43,531 nt of DNA from a virus. Positions 8,828-17,890 of this stretch are shown here, one piece after another. A model generated the notes under the pieces. It did no database searches. It worked only from the letters and a program-made list of their open reading frames with translations, and was not told the DNA's origin. A program made the position numbers and the translations under genes. Each line of letters starts with the position of its first letter. Position 1 is the first letter of the stretch. The stretch lies in the IMG/VR virus record IMGVR_UViG_3300007515_000620, positions 1 to 43,531 of that record, one strand, 5' to 3'.

Positions 8828-9432
8828 AAATAACTTTATATACAAGTGGTTCCACAGGACAAGCAAAAAAAGTAACGCATGACGAAAAAGATTTTTATTC
8901 TGCCGGTCATTGGTTAGTTGAAAAATGGCGATTAGATAATCGTGATGTTATTTTAAATCCTTTTCCAGCATGGACTGTAGCATGTTGGGCTTTTTGTATA
9001 ATACCAGCGAAAATAGCTCATTGTGATATAGTGAATATTAAAATGCAACCTTTGAAATTTTGGGATGTAGTGGAAGAAGTTAAACCGACATGCCTTACAT
9101 TAGCCGTCGGAACATGGCGAACTCTTGTTAAAAGGAAAAAACCAAATTTAGATTTTGTTAGAAATTTTTCTACTGGGTCTGCCCCTGTTACCGATCAGGA
9201 TATTTCATTAATGAAATCTACCGGAGCAAAAAATATTTGGAACATATATGGCTCTACTGAATGTATTCCTCCCGTGATGATATCAAATGATGCTACTTTT
9301 AATCTTAAAGAGTCACCGTATTATTTGGAATATGATAAGACATTATGGGTTAATGGGATTGATACAGGAGATAAATTTGAACGAGATCAATGTATCGGAA
9401 GACAACTTGTTAATGAAACTTGGAAAACATGA
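8824..9432 (+). CDS. Miniature adenylate-forming (ANL superfamily) protein
   Basis: 202 residues, compared with over 500 for normal acyl-CoA ligases or NRPS A domains. It begins almost directly at the ATP-binding P-loop (A3: LYTSGSTGQAKK, residues 5-16), then STGSAPV (117-122), then NIYGSTEC (A5, residues 140-147), and ends soon after GIDTGDK (A7, residues 178-184). The N-terminal subdomain and the whole mobile C-terminal domain, with the A8 hinge and A10 lysine, are absent. The motifs are intact, so this is not obviously a decaying pseudogene. It may activate a carboxylate as an acyl-adenylate, or need a partner. The ATG at 8824 overlaps the previous stop. Confidence 0.75.
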   Translation: MKITLYTSGSTGQAKKVTHDEKDFYSAGHWLVEKWRLDNRDVILNPFPAWTVACWAFCIIPAKIAHCDIVNIKMQPLKFWDVVEEVKPTCLTLAVGTWRTLVKRKKPNLDFVRNFSTGSAPVTDQDISLMKSTGAKNIWNIYGSTECIPPVMISNDATFNLKESPYYLEYDKTLWVNGIDTGDKFERDQCIGRQLVNETWKT

Positions 9433-10409
9433 ATATTAATGTTATCGAAATAGAATTATCTTCTTTATGTAATGCAAAGTGCTCGGCTTGCATGAGAACT
9501 ATTTTAGATAAAAGAGGAAAATATTATTATAAAGGAAATTTACCTTTAGATGATATAATGGATTGGTTCGAACCACTTGACATATCTAATACAAAAATTA
9601 AAATGTGTGGCGTACTGGGTGATCCGATGATCAATCCAGAATTATATGAAATTATATTTTATTTTTTATATGAAAAAAATGTTCGTGATCTTGAAATGTC
9701 CACAAATGGGGGAACCCGCTCTTCTCAATTTTGGAAGGACTTAGGTACACTATCAAAACAATCTGATAAAAGATTTTATATTCACTGGGCGGTTGATGGA
9801 GTTACAAAAAATGATTATAGGGAAAATGTTGCCCTTCATAGAGTATGGGATAATATTAATGCTTACCATTCTACTGGCGGCCATAGCATCTGGCAGTATA
9901 TCATTTTTGATTATAATGAAGACGAAGTTGAAATGGCTAGGCAGAAGGCAAAAGATAATGGAATGAAATTCGCTACCAGAGTGAGTTGGAGAAATACGTC
10001 TGAAAAAGCTAAGGTGACTTCTAAAGCAGCTAATAAGATAGATACTGATTCATATGAAGTAGTTGAAACAAGAGCTCGCGCAAAGCAATACGAAGAAGCC
10101 AGAATAATTTGTAGACATAAAGTAAAAGGCGAACTTTATATTGGTGCTAATAAAAGATTATGGCCCTGCTGTCATTTGTATGATGAATCAATTGCCCATA
10201 AAAATAATGATATAAAGCATTTATATGAGTCTATAGGCCACGATTTTAATGACTTGACTAAAAGATCAATTAATGATATAATAGAAAGTAATTGGTTTAA
10301 AAATGAGTTAGAAGAGAGTTGGAATAAAATGCATCCTTTGCATTTACCAAGATGTTATCTTACATGTGGTGATGGTGGAAAACGTGCGGTTATAAAAAAT
10401 GTGGAATAA
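9429..10409 (+). CDS. Radical SAM protein with C-terminal SPASM-like domain (rSAM 6)
   Basis: The radical SAM signature lies almost at the N-terminus: C14, C18 and C21 in CNAKCSAC. The usual GGE is replaced by MCGVLGDPM, a GDP variant shared in position with rSAM 7 and rSAM 13. C-terminal cysteines in IICRHK, WPCCHLYDES and CYLTCGDG form a SPASM-type auxiliary cluster domain. So this member has the opposite domain order from the twitch-first proteins. The ATG at 9429 overlaps the ANL stop as ATGA; an in-frame TTG at 9420 was not used. Confidence 0.86.
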   Translation: MNINVIEIELSSLCNAKCSACMRTILDKRGKYYYKGNLPLDDIMDWFEPLDISNTKIKMCGVLGDPMINPELYEIIFYFLYEKNVRDLEMSTNGGTRSSQFWKDLGTLSKQSDKRFYIHWAVDGVTKNDYRENVALHRVWDNINAYHSTGGHSIWQYIIFDYNEDEVEMARQKAKDNGMKFATRVSWRNTSEKAKVTSKAANKIDTDSYEVVETRARAKQYEEARIICRHKVKGELYIGANKRLWPCCHLYDESIAHKNNDIKHLYESIGHDFNDLTKRSINDIIESNWFKNELEESWNKMHPLHLPRCYLTCGDGGKRAVIKNVE

Positions 10410-11325
10410 TAAAACGATTGAATGGATTGATGTAGAATTAACTAGCTATTGTAATATAGCTTGTCCTGGTTGTCTCAGACAAGAAAAGAAAGAGCAAGTT
10501 GAATCCATTTTAAATAAAGATATTATCGAATTTGAAAATCTTAAAAGATGGATCACTCCTAAAGAATTTCCCAATCTTAAATTATTAAATTTTTGTGGAT
10601 CCGTAGATGAGCCGACTCTCCATCCAGATATATTAGATATTGTAAAACATTTTAAAACTTTTACAGATGTTAATATTGCATCTAATGGATCTACCAAAAC
10701 AAAAGAATTTTGGAAGAAGTTAGGTGAATTAGGGACTTCAGTATTTTTTGGATTAGATGGAATAGATCAGGAATCATTAGAAAAATATCGAATCGGTTCT
10801 AATTTTAAAAAAGTGCAAGAAAATTGGAGAGCCTTTATAGGAGCAGGAGGCAATGCAACTTGGCAGTTTATTGTATTTGACCATAATGAGCACTTATTTG
10901 ATGATGCAGAAAGAATGTCAGAAGAGGAAGGGTTTAAAAGATTCAGAGCAATATTTTCTCATAGAGGAGGAAGTGGCGAAGTAAAAAAAGAAGTAGAAGA
11001 AGAAAAAGAAATTCGATGTAAATATGGAAATCAAAAAAGGATATTTATAAATCACTCCGGTGCAGTTTTACCATGTTGTTATTTAAATTCTGAAGCTTTA
11101 GAAATGTTAGCTACCAGAAAAAGAAAAACAAAATTTGGAAAAATATATGAAGGCGCCGGCGGAGTGCTTGCTAACAATTTAAGATATAATACCATATCAG
11201 AAGTTATAGATGGTGAAATGTTCGATCTTATACAAAAATCCTGGGAATGGCCAGACCCAGTAGAAAAATGTTGGAAGACTTGTAAAGTCAAAAAAAGAGA
11301 TGTGTTTATAGACAAGGAGATATAA
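10399..11325 (+). CDS. Radical SAM protein with C-terminal SPASM-like domain (rSAM 7)
   Basis: Radical SAM ligands are C18, C22 and C25 in CNIACPGC. The GGE position reads FCGSVDEPTLHP. The C-terminal block has a cysteine in IRCKYG, a pair in LPCCYLN and CWKTCK, which is a SPASM-like pattern parallel to rSAM 6; the two are tandem relatives. A proline-glycine pair inside the signature (CPGC) is common in SPASM maturases. The gene overlaps rSAM 6 by 11 bases and abuts the PP-loop gene by one base. Confidence 0.86.
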   Translation: MWNNKTIEWIDVELTSYCNIACPGCLRQEKKEQVESILNKDIIEFENLKRWITPKEFPNLKLLNFCGSVDEPTLHPDILDIVKHFKTFTDVNIASNGSTKTKEFWKKLGELGTSVFFGLDGIDQESLEKYRIGSNFKKVQENWRAFIGAGGNATWQFIVFDHNEHLFDDAERMSEEEGFKRFRAIFSHRGGSGEVKKEVEEEKEIRCKYGNQKRIFINHSGAVLPCCYLNSEALEMLATRKRKTKFGKIYEGAGGVLANNLRYNTISEVIDGEMFDLIQKSWEWPDPVEKCWKTCKVKKRDVFIDKEI

Positions 11326-12104
11326 TGATCTTTAATGTGAATAATACAAAAGTTGAAGTACTCATACCTGACACAGTACCAAAACTTAAACCGGAACTTG
11401 CAGATCAATTATACGCTAATCATGAACCGAATGAAATATATGAAATTCTCAGAGACTATAAAAGAAAAGATCATTATGAAAAATCTGTGAATACTGTTGG
11501 AATATGGATGTCCGGAGGAGCTGATAGTTCATTATTAGCTTATGTATTAGCAAAGAAAATCAAAGATGAAAATTTAGATATTAAAATTCAACCATTATCA
11601 GTTAGAAGAGGTCGGCCTAATAATCCAATATATGCTGGCAATGTAATTGATTTTATTGAGGAAGATTTAGATATTAAAATGAATGAACACATCGTTTATT
11701 ATCCGCCAATGGAAGATGAACATTATAGGGAAATACAAATTTTTCAAGATAAGGATAATGAAAATTTCAAAATAGATTTATTTCAAATATTATATTCTGG
11801 TATAACATGTAATCCGCCCTCTGATGATAAAAGTATTCCTAGGAACAAAGAACGAACTAGAGATGAAGAAGCTGAAAGAAAATTAGTAACGTATAATGGT
11901 ATTCGTTATTATATGAATCCTTTTTTCTGTATAAACAAACGTGGATTAAAAATGATTTACGAAGAATTAGGATTGATTGATAAATTATTCCCAGTAACTT
12001 ATAGTTGCGAAGGGACGGCTGAACAAACTAAAACGCATACACAACATTGTAAAAGATGTTGGTGGTGTCAAGAAAGATTTTGGGCTTTTGGAAGATATGT
12101 CTAA
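11325..12104 (+). CDS. QueC-like PP-loop ATPase
   Basis: 259 residues. MSGGADSS (residues 62-69) is the N-type ATP pyrophosphatase P-loop. The C-terminus carries SCEG ... HCKRCWWCQER, which parallels the CGRCPSCSER zinc site of the true QueC encoded at 25808, including the trailing ER. An internal region (TRDEEAERKLVTYNG) is not QueC-like, and overall similarity to the window's QueC is limited to these landmarks. The fold activates a carboxylate or carbonyl by adenylation for amide, nitrile or thio transfer. Its position among radical SAM genes rather than with folE and queC suggests a separate role. Confidence 0.75.
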   Translation: MIFNVNNTKVEVLIPDTVPKLKPELADQLYANHEPNEIYEILRDYKRKDHYEKSVNTVGIWMSGGADSSLLAYVLAKKIKDENLDIKIQPLSVRRGRPNNPIYAGNVIDFIEEDLDIKMNEHIVYYPPMEDEHYREIQIFQDKDNENFKIDLFQILYSGITCNPPSDDKSIPRNKERTRDEEAERKLVTYNGIRYYMNPFFCINKRGLKMIYEELGLIDKLFPVTYSCEGTAEQTKTHTQHCKRCWWCQERFWAFGRYV

Positions 12105-13515
12105 TATTTGCTATTATTCTCTAACAGGAATAAATTATAAAAATCAATTTATAACTTCTTGTGCTATTAATTCTGATAGGTTAGTTAAATTTTCAGAAAC
12201 AATATTACCATCTCAAGTATTTAATTCACAAAATTTTAAAAATTTAAGAAAAAAATTATGTGAGGGAAATTGGTCATCCGGTTGCCATTTATGTGAAGAC
12301 ATTGAAAAAAATCCAAATGCATTTTCAATGAGACAAGATTATGTATTTGAAGATGGTAAATTCGAACACGAAGAAGAAGATTATGTTTATAATTATTATG
12401 ATCCCTCTACCGGGTCTATGGACCCGAAAGGATGTAGACATATTGAAATGAGATTCAGTAATGTATGCAATATGAGTTGTTTACATTGTAGCAGTGTATT
12501 TTCTACAGGATGGCAGAAAAAATTAGAAACATATAAAACAGACGAAGAAGATGAAAAATATAATTTAGAGCAACTTCTCAATACGTTACACTTAGTCGGA
12601 GACGAAGACAAAAAAAGATTAGGTTTAAATTTAAATGATATTAAAAAGATTTGTGAAGATTTAAATAATAATTTTCCTAATATTAATAGGGTTGAAATAT
12701 CTGGTGGAGAGGTTTTAATACAAAGGCAGTTTTATCGCTTTTTAGAAATGTTATCAGATCATCCTAATCGCAAGAATATTACCATTTCATTTTATAGTAA
12801 TTTTAATTCAGATTTTGATATTGAATATTTAACTAAATTATTGAATAATTTTGGAAAGAGTGTGATATCTATATCTATAGATTCAAGTGAAAACATTTAT
12901 CCATATTTTAGAGATGGTAATTGGGAGGTTTTAAAAAATAATATATTAAAGTTCAGAGAGATTAATAAGTTCACACAGTTAGATGGAGTAGTTACATTTT
13001 CTGCTTATCAGTTCATGGACATATATAATGTTTATAAATCTATTATTTCTTTAAATTTACATCATATTAAAACGTCATTAGTACAAACGCCAAAATATTT
13101 AAATCCATGTGTTTTATTATTTGATTATGAAAAGGAATTGAGAGAAGATTTTAAGGAAACTCAAAAAATGATATATGATCTATATGAATCTCGAATGGAA
13201 AATATTCAAGAATTTAAAAAAGATAATATAGGTGTAACTATTGAAAAAAGAGAAACTGGATTAGAACCAGAACAAAAAGAAGAAGGTATACGAGGACAAT
13301 TTTTAAAAGGTGAATATGTTTTTTCGGATCTTGATTCTGGTTTGTGGTATTTAAATAATGCCGGTCATTATATTTTTAATAAAAAGAATTCTAATTATAT
13401 GAATTATAATTCATTTTTAATTTATATAAAAAAATCTGATAACCACACAGGTCAAAATTTTAATGAATATTTTACTAAATTTAAATATATCGATGAAGAA
13501 ATTATTAGGGTTTAA
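12097..13515 (+). CDS. Radical SAM protein, NSD/ETILPS subfamily, long form (rSAM 8)
   Basis: 472 residues. Radical SAM ligands are C124, C128 and C131 in CNMSCLHC; ISGGEVL is the GGE motif. The N-terminal region TSCAINSDRL-VKFSETILPSQV-...-WSSGCHLC aligns with rSAM 3 and rSAM 9. It has an acidic insertion between twitch and barrel (around residues 85-110) and a C-terminal extension ending in NEYFTKFKYID. The ATG at 12097 was chosen over an in-frame TTG at 12088; it overlaps the end of the PP-loop gene. Confidence 0.86.
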   Translation: MSNICYYSLTGINYKNQFITSCAINSDRLVKFSETILPSQVFNSQNFKNLRKKLCEGNWSSGCHLCEDIEKNPNAFSMRQDYVFEDGKFEHEEEDYVYNYYDPSTGSMDPKGCRHIEMRFSNVCNMSCLHCSSVFSTGWQKKLETYKTDEEDEKYNLEQLLNTLHLVGDEDKKRLGLNLNDIKKICEDLNNNFPNINRVEISGGEVLIQRQFYRFLEMLSDHPNRKNITISFYSNFNSDFDIEYLTKLLNNFGKSVISISIDSSENIYPYFRDGNWEVLKNNILKFREINKFTQLDGVVTFSAYQFMDIYNVYKSIISLNLHHIKTSLVQTPKYLNPCVLLFDYEKELREDFKETQKMIYDLYESRMENIQEFKKDNIGVTIEKRETGLEPEQKEEGIRGQFLKGEYVFSDLDSGLWYLNNAGHYIFNKKNSNYMNYNSFLIYIKKSDNHTGQNFNEYFTKFKYIDEEIIRV

Positions 13516-14865
13516 ATGAAAGAATGTTTTTACGCATTAGGCGGCCTTAATTATAAAAATGGTTTTATTACAACTTGTCCGCGGCAGGCTGATCAATTAG
13601 TATTCGCGAACGAAACTACTTTACCATCTGAAATATATAATCATGAAAATATAAAAGAACTTAGAAGAAAATTATATAATGATCAATGGCCATCCGGTTG
13701 TGATACATGTGAAGATATGGAACGAGATGGTTTAAGATCTATGAGATTAGATTTTTCACTTATAGATAATTGGTTTTATAAATCAGAATTTAAAGAAAAA
13801 AGAGAAGGGTCAAATCGAAATAGATTTGCCGAACAAATAATTGTTCGCGAACCGTTTGATAATCTGATGAGTTTATATAATGACAAAACTCACGAAGTAG
13901 GATTTAAAGGATTGCGACATGTAGAAATTAGATTTAGTAATGCTTGTAATTTTGCTTGCTTACACTGTTCAAAAGTTTTTTCTACAGGATGGTCTAGAAA
14001 ATTACAAAACTATGTACCGGATAAAGAAGTATTAGAACATGATTTAAAACAACTCAGAGGAACTGAACACAGGCACGGACCAGATGATAAAGGTGAAATA
14101 CAATTAAGCACAGAGAATGCATTAAAAATTATAGAAGATTTAAATGAAAATTTTCCAAATGTAGAATTTATTGATTTTGCTGGTGGTGAATTATTATATC
14201 AAAAACAATTTTTTCCAACACTTAGAAAGTTAGCAGAACATCCTAATGCAAAAAATATGTTAATATCTTTTCATACAAATTTTAATGCAGATTTTAGTGT
14301 GGAAGAATTAACTGAAGCTTTAAAACCCTTTAACGAGACCTGCATCATTATCTCAGTTGATTCAGGAAGAAATACTTATCCATACTTCAGGCACGGTGGA
14401 AATTGGGATAAATTAAAACAGAATATACGAGATTTTAAAAAAATAAATACTTTTACACATATTGATGTAAGTATTACAACTTCGGTTTATCAAATACTGG
14501 ATCTTTATGATGTTTTTGATTCTATGTTAGAATTAGATTGTCACTTGGATGCTTCCATCGTACAATCGCCACCTTATATAAATCCATCTATATTAATGCA
14601 TAAGTTTAAAGAAGAAGTGATTGGAGATTTTGAAAAAACTTTTGATATGTTATTTGATTCAAATTCAAAATATATCGAAGGTGAAAGAGGTGCAAAGGCT
14701 TGGTTAAAATATATTTTTGATTATATTCTTAAAACAAACATAGATGAAAAACAATATAATAAATTTTTAGTCTATAGAAAAAAGTCTGATAAAATATGGC
14801 AACAAAATTTTAATGACTATTTTAAAAATTATCAAATTGTAAATAACGAGTTAGTACGTGCTTAA
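13516..14865 (+). CDS. Radical SAM protein, NSD/ETILPS subfamily, long form (rSAM 9)
   Basis: 449 residues. Radical SAM ligands are C144, C148 and C151 in CNFACLHC; the GGE motif reads FAGGELL. It shares with rSAM 8 the N-terminal QADQLVFANETTLPSEI and GCDTCED blocks, the CLHCS-VFSTGW run after the cluster, and a C-terminal extension ending in NDYFKNYQIVNNELVRA. These features mark a tandem duplication of rSAM 8, since diverged. It starts directly after the rSAM 8 stop. Confidence 0.86.
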   Translation: MKECFYALGGLNYKNGFITTCPRQADQLVFANETTLPSEIYNHENIKELRRKLYNDQWPSGCDTCEDMERDGLRSMRLDFSLIDNWFYKSEFKEKREGSNRNRFAEQIIVREPFDNLMSLYNDKTHEVGFKGLRHVEIRFSNACNFACLHCSKVFSTGWSRKLQNYVPDKEVLEHDLKQLRGTEHRHGPDDKGEIQLSTENALKIIEDLNENFPNVEFIDFAGGELLYQKQFFPTLRKLAEHPNAKNMLISFHTNFNADFSVEELTEALKPFNETCIIISVDSGRNTYPYFRHGGNWDKLKQNIRDFKKINTFTHIDVSITTSVYQILDLYDVFDSMLELDCHLDASIVQSPPYINPSILMHKFKEEVIGDFEKTFDMLFDSNSKYIEGERGAKAWLKYIFDYILKTNIDEKQYNKFLVYRKKSDKIWQQNFNDYFKNYQIVNNELVRA

Positions 14866-15769
14866 AGTTTTAACTAATAATGGTTTAAAATCTTGTAACG
14901 ATCAAACCATTAAAGATAGAACCAATTTTAAAGGATGGTATTGCCGGCAGACGAATTATATTATTGATGCCGCCTGGTGGGAAGTTGGAACAGCTGTGTG
15001 CAGAACCCCTTATCCTGTTTCTATAGATGAATATTCAGGACCCAAAGTGATAATGTGTCCTAATGAGAATTGCTTCTGTGGAACCGATATAGCTATGCCA
15101 AAAGGAAAAACAGAAGATCATTTATTAATGCTTCACTGTATGAAAACAAAAGATAAGTTAGAACCCGAAGATGAAATTTATGCTATAGATAGTGATGAAG
15201 GTAGAGTAGTTGATTATTATACAGACCGAAAGTGTAATTTTAGTTGCTCTTATTGTGATCCACGAAGCCATGATTATACTGGAGAATTAACATCATTAGA
15301 AAGAATGAAGGAGGCATGGACAAAAGTTAATCCTCAGAATGTTTCTAAAATAAATATCTCAGGAGGAGAATCAACATTAATCCCACACTACTTAGATTTT
15401 GTAAAATGGTTAAAACAACGAGAGCCTAAAGCAATAATATGGACTTTAACCAATGGCACCAGACAAGTACCTTATTTAAGAGAGTTAAATAGATACTCAT
15501 TAATAAATTTTTCAATCCATCCTGAATTTATTAATGATAGATATATTAATAAGTTGGAAAGATTTTGTGAAGAAATACAATTACCCTGTAAAATGAAAAT
15601 AATGTATTTACCAAAATTTGAAGATATAGTAAATAAGGTATATGAAAGATTTAAAGACAAATTTAAAAAGCTTTATGTTAAGACTGTGCCTCTATGGGAT
15701 ATGAATAATAACATGAAATTAATGAATTATACACCTGAACAGTTTAAATTTATTCATGCGACTCAGTGA
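14858..15769 (+). CDS. Radical SAM protein with cysteine-rich N-terminal extension (rSAM 10)
   Basis: 303 residues. Radical SAM ligands are C126, C130 and C133 in CNFSCSYC; ISGGEST is the GGE motif. The 120 residues before the barrel hold at least seven cysteines (C13, C29, C48, C67, C72, C74, C94), including CPNENCFCG, which could bind an extra cluster or zinc; the pattern is unlike the twitch block of the others. The start is GTG, overlapping the rSAM 9 stop by 8 bases; no ATG is available nearby. Confidence 0.82.
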   Translation: MLKVLTNNGLKSCNDQTIKDRTNFKGWYCRQTNYIIDAAWWEVGTAVCRTPYPVSIDEYSGPKVIMCPNENCFCGTDIAMPKGKTEDHLLMLHCMKTKDKLEPEDEIYAIDSDEGRVVDYYTDRKCNFSCSYCDPRSHDYTGELTSLERMKEAWTKVNPQNVSKINISGGESTLIPHYLDFVKWLKQREPKAIIWTLTNGTRQVPYLRELNRYSLINFSIHPEFINDRYINKLERFCEEIQLPCKMKIMYLPKFEDIVNKVYERFKDKFKKLYVKTVPLWDMNNNMKLMNYTPEQFKFIHATQ

Positions 15770-16784
15770 AGAAGATTTTACAAAAATACCGTGGAAGGAT
15801 ATCGAAGCCCTTGGTACAAAAACAATGTTGTATCGGGACACATTTACAGTATCTTGGTTATTAGGTAGATTTTGTAATTACAGATGTTCTTATTGTTGGC
15901 CATATGCCAGATCAGATAAAAAAGATCATAGACCAACTGAACTTTGTATTAAAACTATTGATGAAATAAAGAGACAAGCAAGAGAACAAGGATTTAATTC
16001 TTTTAACTGGTCTTTATCCGGTGGCGAACCCACTTTTCATCCAGGTTACTTAGATATATTACAACATCTCGCGGATGATGAAGAAAATTGTAATCGTCAG
16101 CGTATACATATGACTTCAAATTGTTCTCGTAACTTGAAGTGGTTTGAGACTTATGTTAAGTATGCTCAAAAATTTAATAAAGCTTCGATTACAGCTTCCG
16201 CTCACTTTGAACATTTGGACACACAAGATAAAATAGCTAACTTTGCTGATAAGTTAGTTTTTCTTCAAGATAATGGAATTAGAATAACAATTAATATGGT
16301 TATGATCCCGGAAAGATTCTGGACATTGACAGAACATGTTTTATATTTTAAAGATCGTGGTATACACACAACATTAAAACCACAATCTAATCCTACAGCA
16401 ACGAAAGTTGTAGACGGATATACTCAAGGGCAATTAGAAATTTTACATAATGACTCTAGACCAACAGATCTCGAAATAGATTTAATAGATTCCAAAGGAA
16501 ACATATATGAAGTGGATCAAGCCGAGAGATTTAATGCGTTTAATTTTAATGAATTCAAAGGCTGGATCTGCTCGTCGGGTTTTCGTAGTATTATTATACG
16601 CGAGCCTTGCGGGAGCATTAAGCGGTCATATTCTTGCTCTGATGACCCTTTAGGAAATATTGAAACAGGGTTTAAATTATTTGATAAACCCATGCCTTGC
16701 ATAACCGATAATTGTGTTAGCTCCGCAGATAGTAAAATTCCAAAAAGAAAACCTGAGAATAAATTTCCCCTATGGAAAAATTAA
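15756..16784 (+). CDS. Radical SAM protein with C-terminal cysteine cluster (rSAM 11)
   Basis: 342 residues. Radical SAM ligands are C40, C44 and C47 in CNYRCSYC; LSGGEPTFHPGY is the GGE motif in its most canonical form here. At least five cysteines follow the barrel (WICSSG, REPCGS, YSCSDD, PCITDNC), consistent with an auxiliary site. The CSYC motif links it to rSAM 10, and the two overlap by 14 bases, so they may act as a pair. No twitch domain precedes the barrel. Confidence 0.85.
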   Translation: MRLSEEDFTKIPWKDIEALGTKTMLYRDTFTVSWLLGRFCNYRCSYCWPYARSDKKDHRPTELCIKTIDEIKRQAREQGFNSFNWSLSGGEPTFHPGYLDILQHLADDEENCNRQRIHMTSNCSRNLKWFETYVKYAQKFNKASITASAHFEHLDTQDKIANFADKLVFLQDNGIRITINMVMIPERFWTLTEHVLYFKDRGIHTTLKPQSNPTATKVVDGYTQGQLEILHNDSRPTDLEIDLIDSKGNIYEVDQAERFNAFNFNEFKGWICSSGFRSIIIREPCGSIKRSYSCSDDPLGNIETGFKLFDKPMPCITDNCVSSADSKIPKRKPENKFPLWKN

Positions 16785-17890
16785 AAAATTTCTGCGCACT
16801 CCCTTTTACTCAATTTACAGTTTCTTCATTTAATGAATACCAGTTATGTTGTGATAACTCGGGTGAATCTAAAATGTTCAGTAATAAAAATTCTATTTTA
16901 GAATATTTTAATTCTGATTATATAAATGATAAAAGAAAATCTTTTTTAGAAGATAAAAGATTAGATATATGTCAATCTTGTTGGAAACGAGAAGATCGCG
17001 GTTTAAATTCCAGAAGGATAACAGGGTTAACTAGTGATTATAAAGAACAAGTAGAAAGATATAAAAAGGGTTTATCTTTAGTTCCCAATCATCCTGTTTT
17101 CAAAATTAAATTTGGAAATTTATGTAATCTTAAATGTATGATGTGTGGTCCTCAATCATCATCTGCTTGGGCGCAGCATAAAGAAAAACATAATGAAGGA
17201 ACTTGGCCAATATATGAAAATACATTTGATGAACAAACATATGAAGATTTAAAACAAATTTTACCTAATGTAAATCGTATTATTATATCGGGCGGGGAAC
17301 CCTTAATGAACGATAGGTATTATGATTTTTTAGAATGGCTTATAGGTCATAAGTTCGCTAACAAATTAAAAATAACAACCCTTACTAATGCTACAAAAAT
17401 ACCAGATCATTTATTCCAATATAAAAAAGCCTTTAAACGATTATCTTTTAATATATCAATTGATGGTATAGAAAAGAAAGATGAATATATTAGAACAGGA
17501 ACTGTTTGGAAAAAAAAGATTGAGAATATTAAAAAATTACAATCGGCTTATGATATAGGATTTGAAATTACAGTCCAAACATTAAATGTAGGGTACTTAG
17601 ATGATATTCAAATTTATTTAAAAGAAAATTTTAATAAGACATCACCATTATCAAATATTTTAGTGACACCTAGTTATTTTGCTGTTGACTGTTTACCTAA
17701 TCCGATAAAACGAGACTATCAGCAAAAGAGTCAAAGATATATTACTGAAGATATTTCGAATTTATTAAAACTGAATGTTCCACCTGATAATAATCTTTTT
17801 ATCGAAGGAATAAAATTTCTTAAATTATGTGATAAAAGAAATAAAACTAATTTACTTAATGAATGGCCGGAGTTTGAAGGATTTTATTAA
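16772..17890 (+). CDS. Radical SAM protein with N-terminal twitch domain (rSAM 12)
   Basis: 372 residues. Radical SAM ligands are C118, C122 and C125 in CNLKCMMC; ISGGEPL is the GGE motif. N-terminal cysteines are C8, C26-C27 (YQLCCD) and C67, C70 (CQSCWKREDRG). The CxxCWKREDRG block is nearly the same as in rSAM 2 (CKVCWDKEDRG), placing both in the same subfamily with rSAM 4. It overlaps rSAM 11 by 13 bases. Confidence 0.87.
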   Translation: MEKLKNFCALPFTQFTVSSFNEYQLCCDNSGESKMFSNKNSILEYFNSDYINDKRKSFLEDKRLDICQSCWKREDRGLNSRRITGLTSDYKEQVERYKKGLSLVPNHPVFKIKFGNLCNLKCMMCGPQSSSAWAQHKEKHNEGTWPIYENTFDEQTYEDLKQILPNVNRIIISGGEPLMNDRYYDFLEWLIGHKFANKLKITTLTNATKIPDHLFQYKKAFKRLSFNISIDGIEKKDEYIRTGTVWKKKIENIKKLQSAYDIGFEITVQTLNVGYLDDIQIYLKENFNKTSPLSNILVTPSYFAVDCLPNPIKRDYQQKSQRYITEDISNLLKLNVPPDNNLFIEGIKFLKLCDKRNKTNLLNEWPEFEGFY

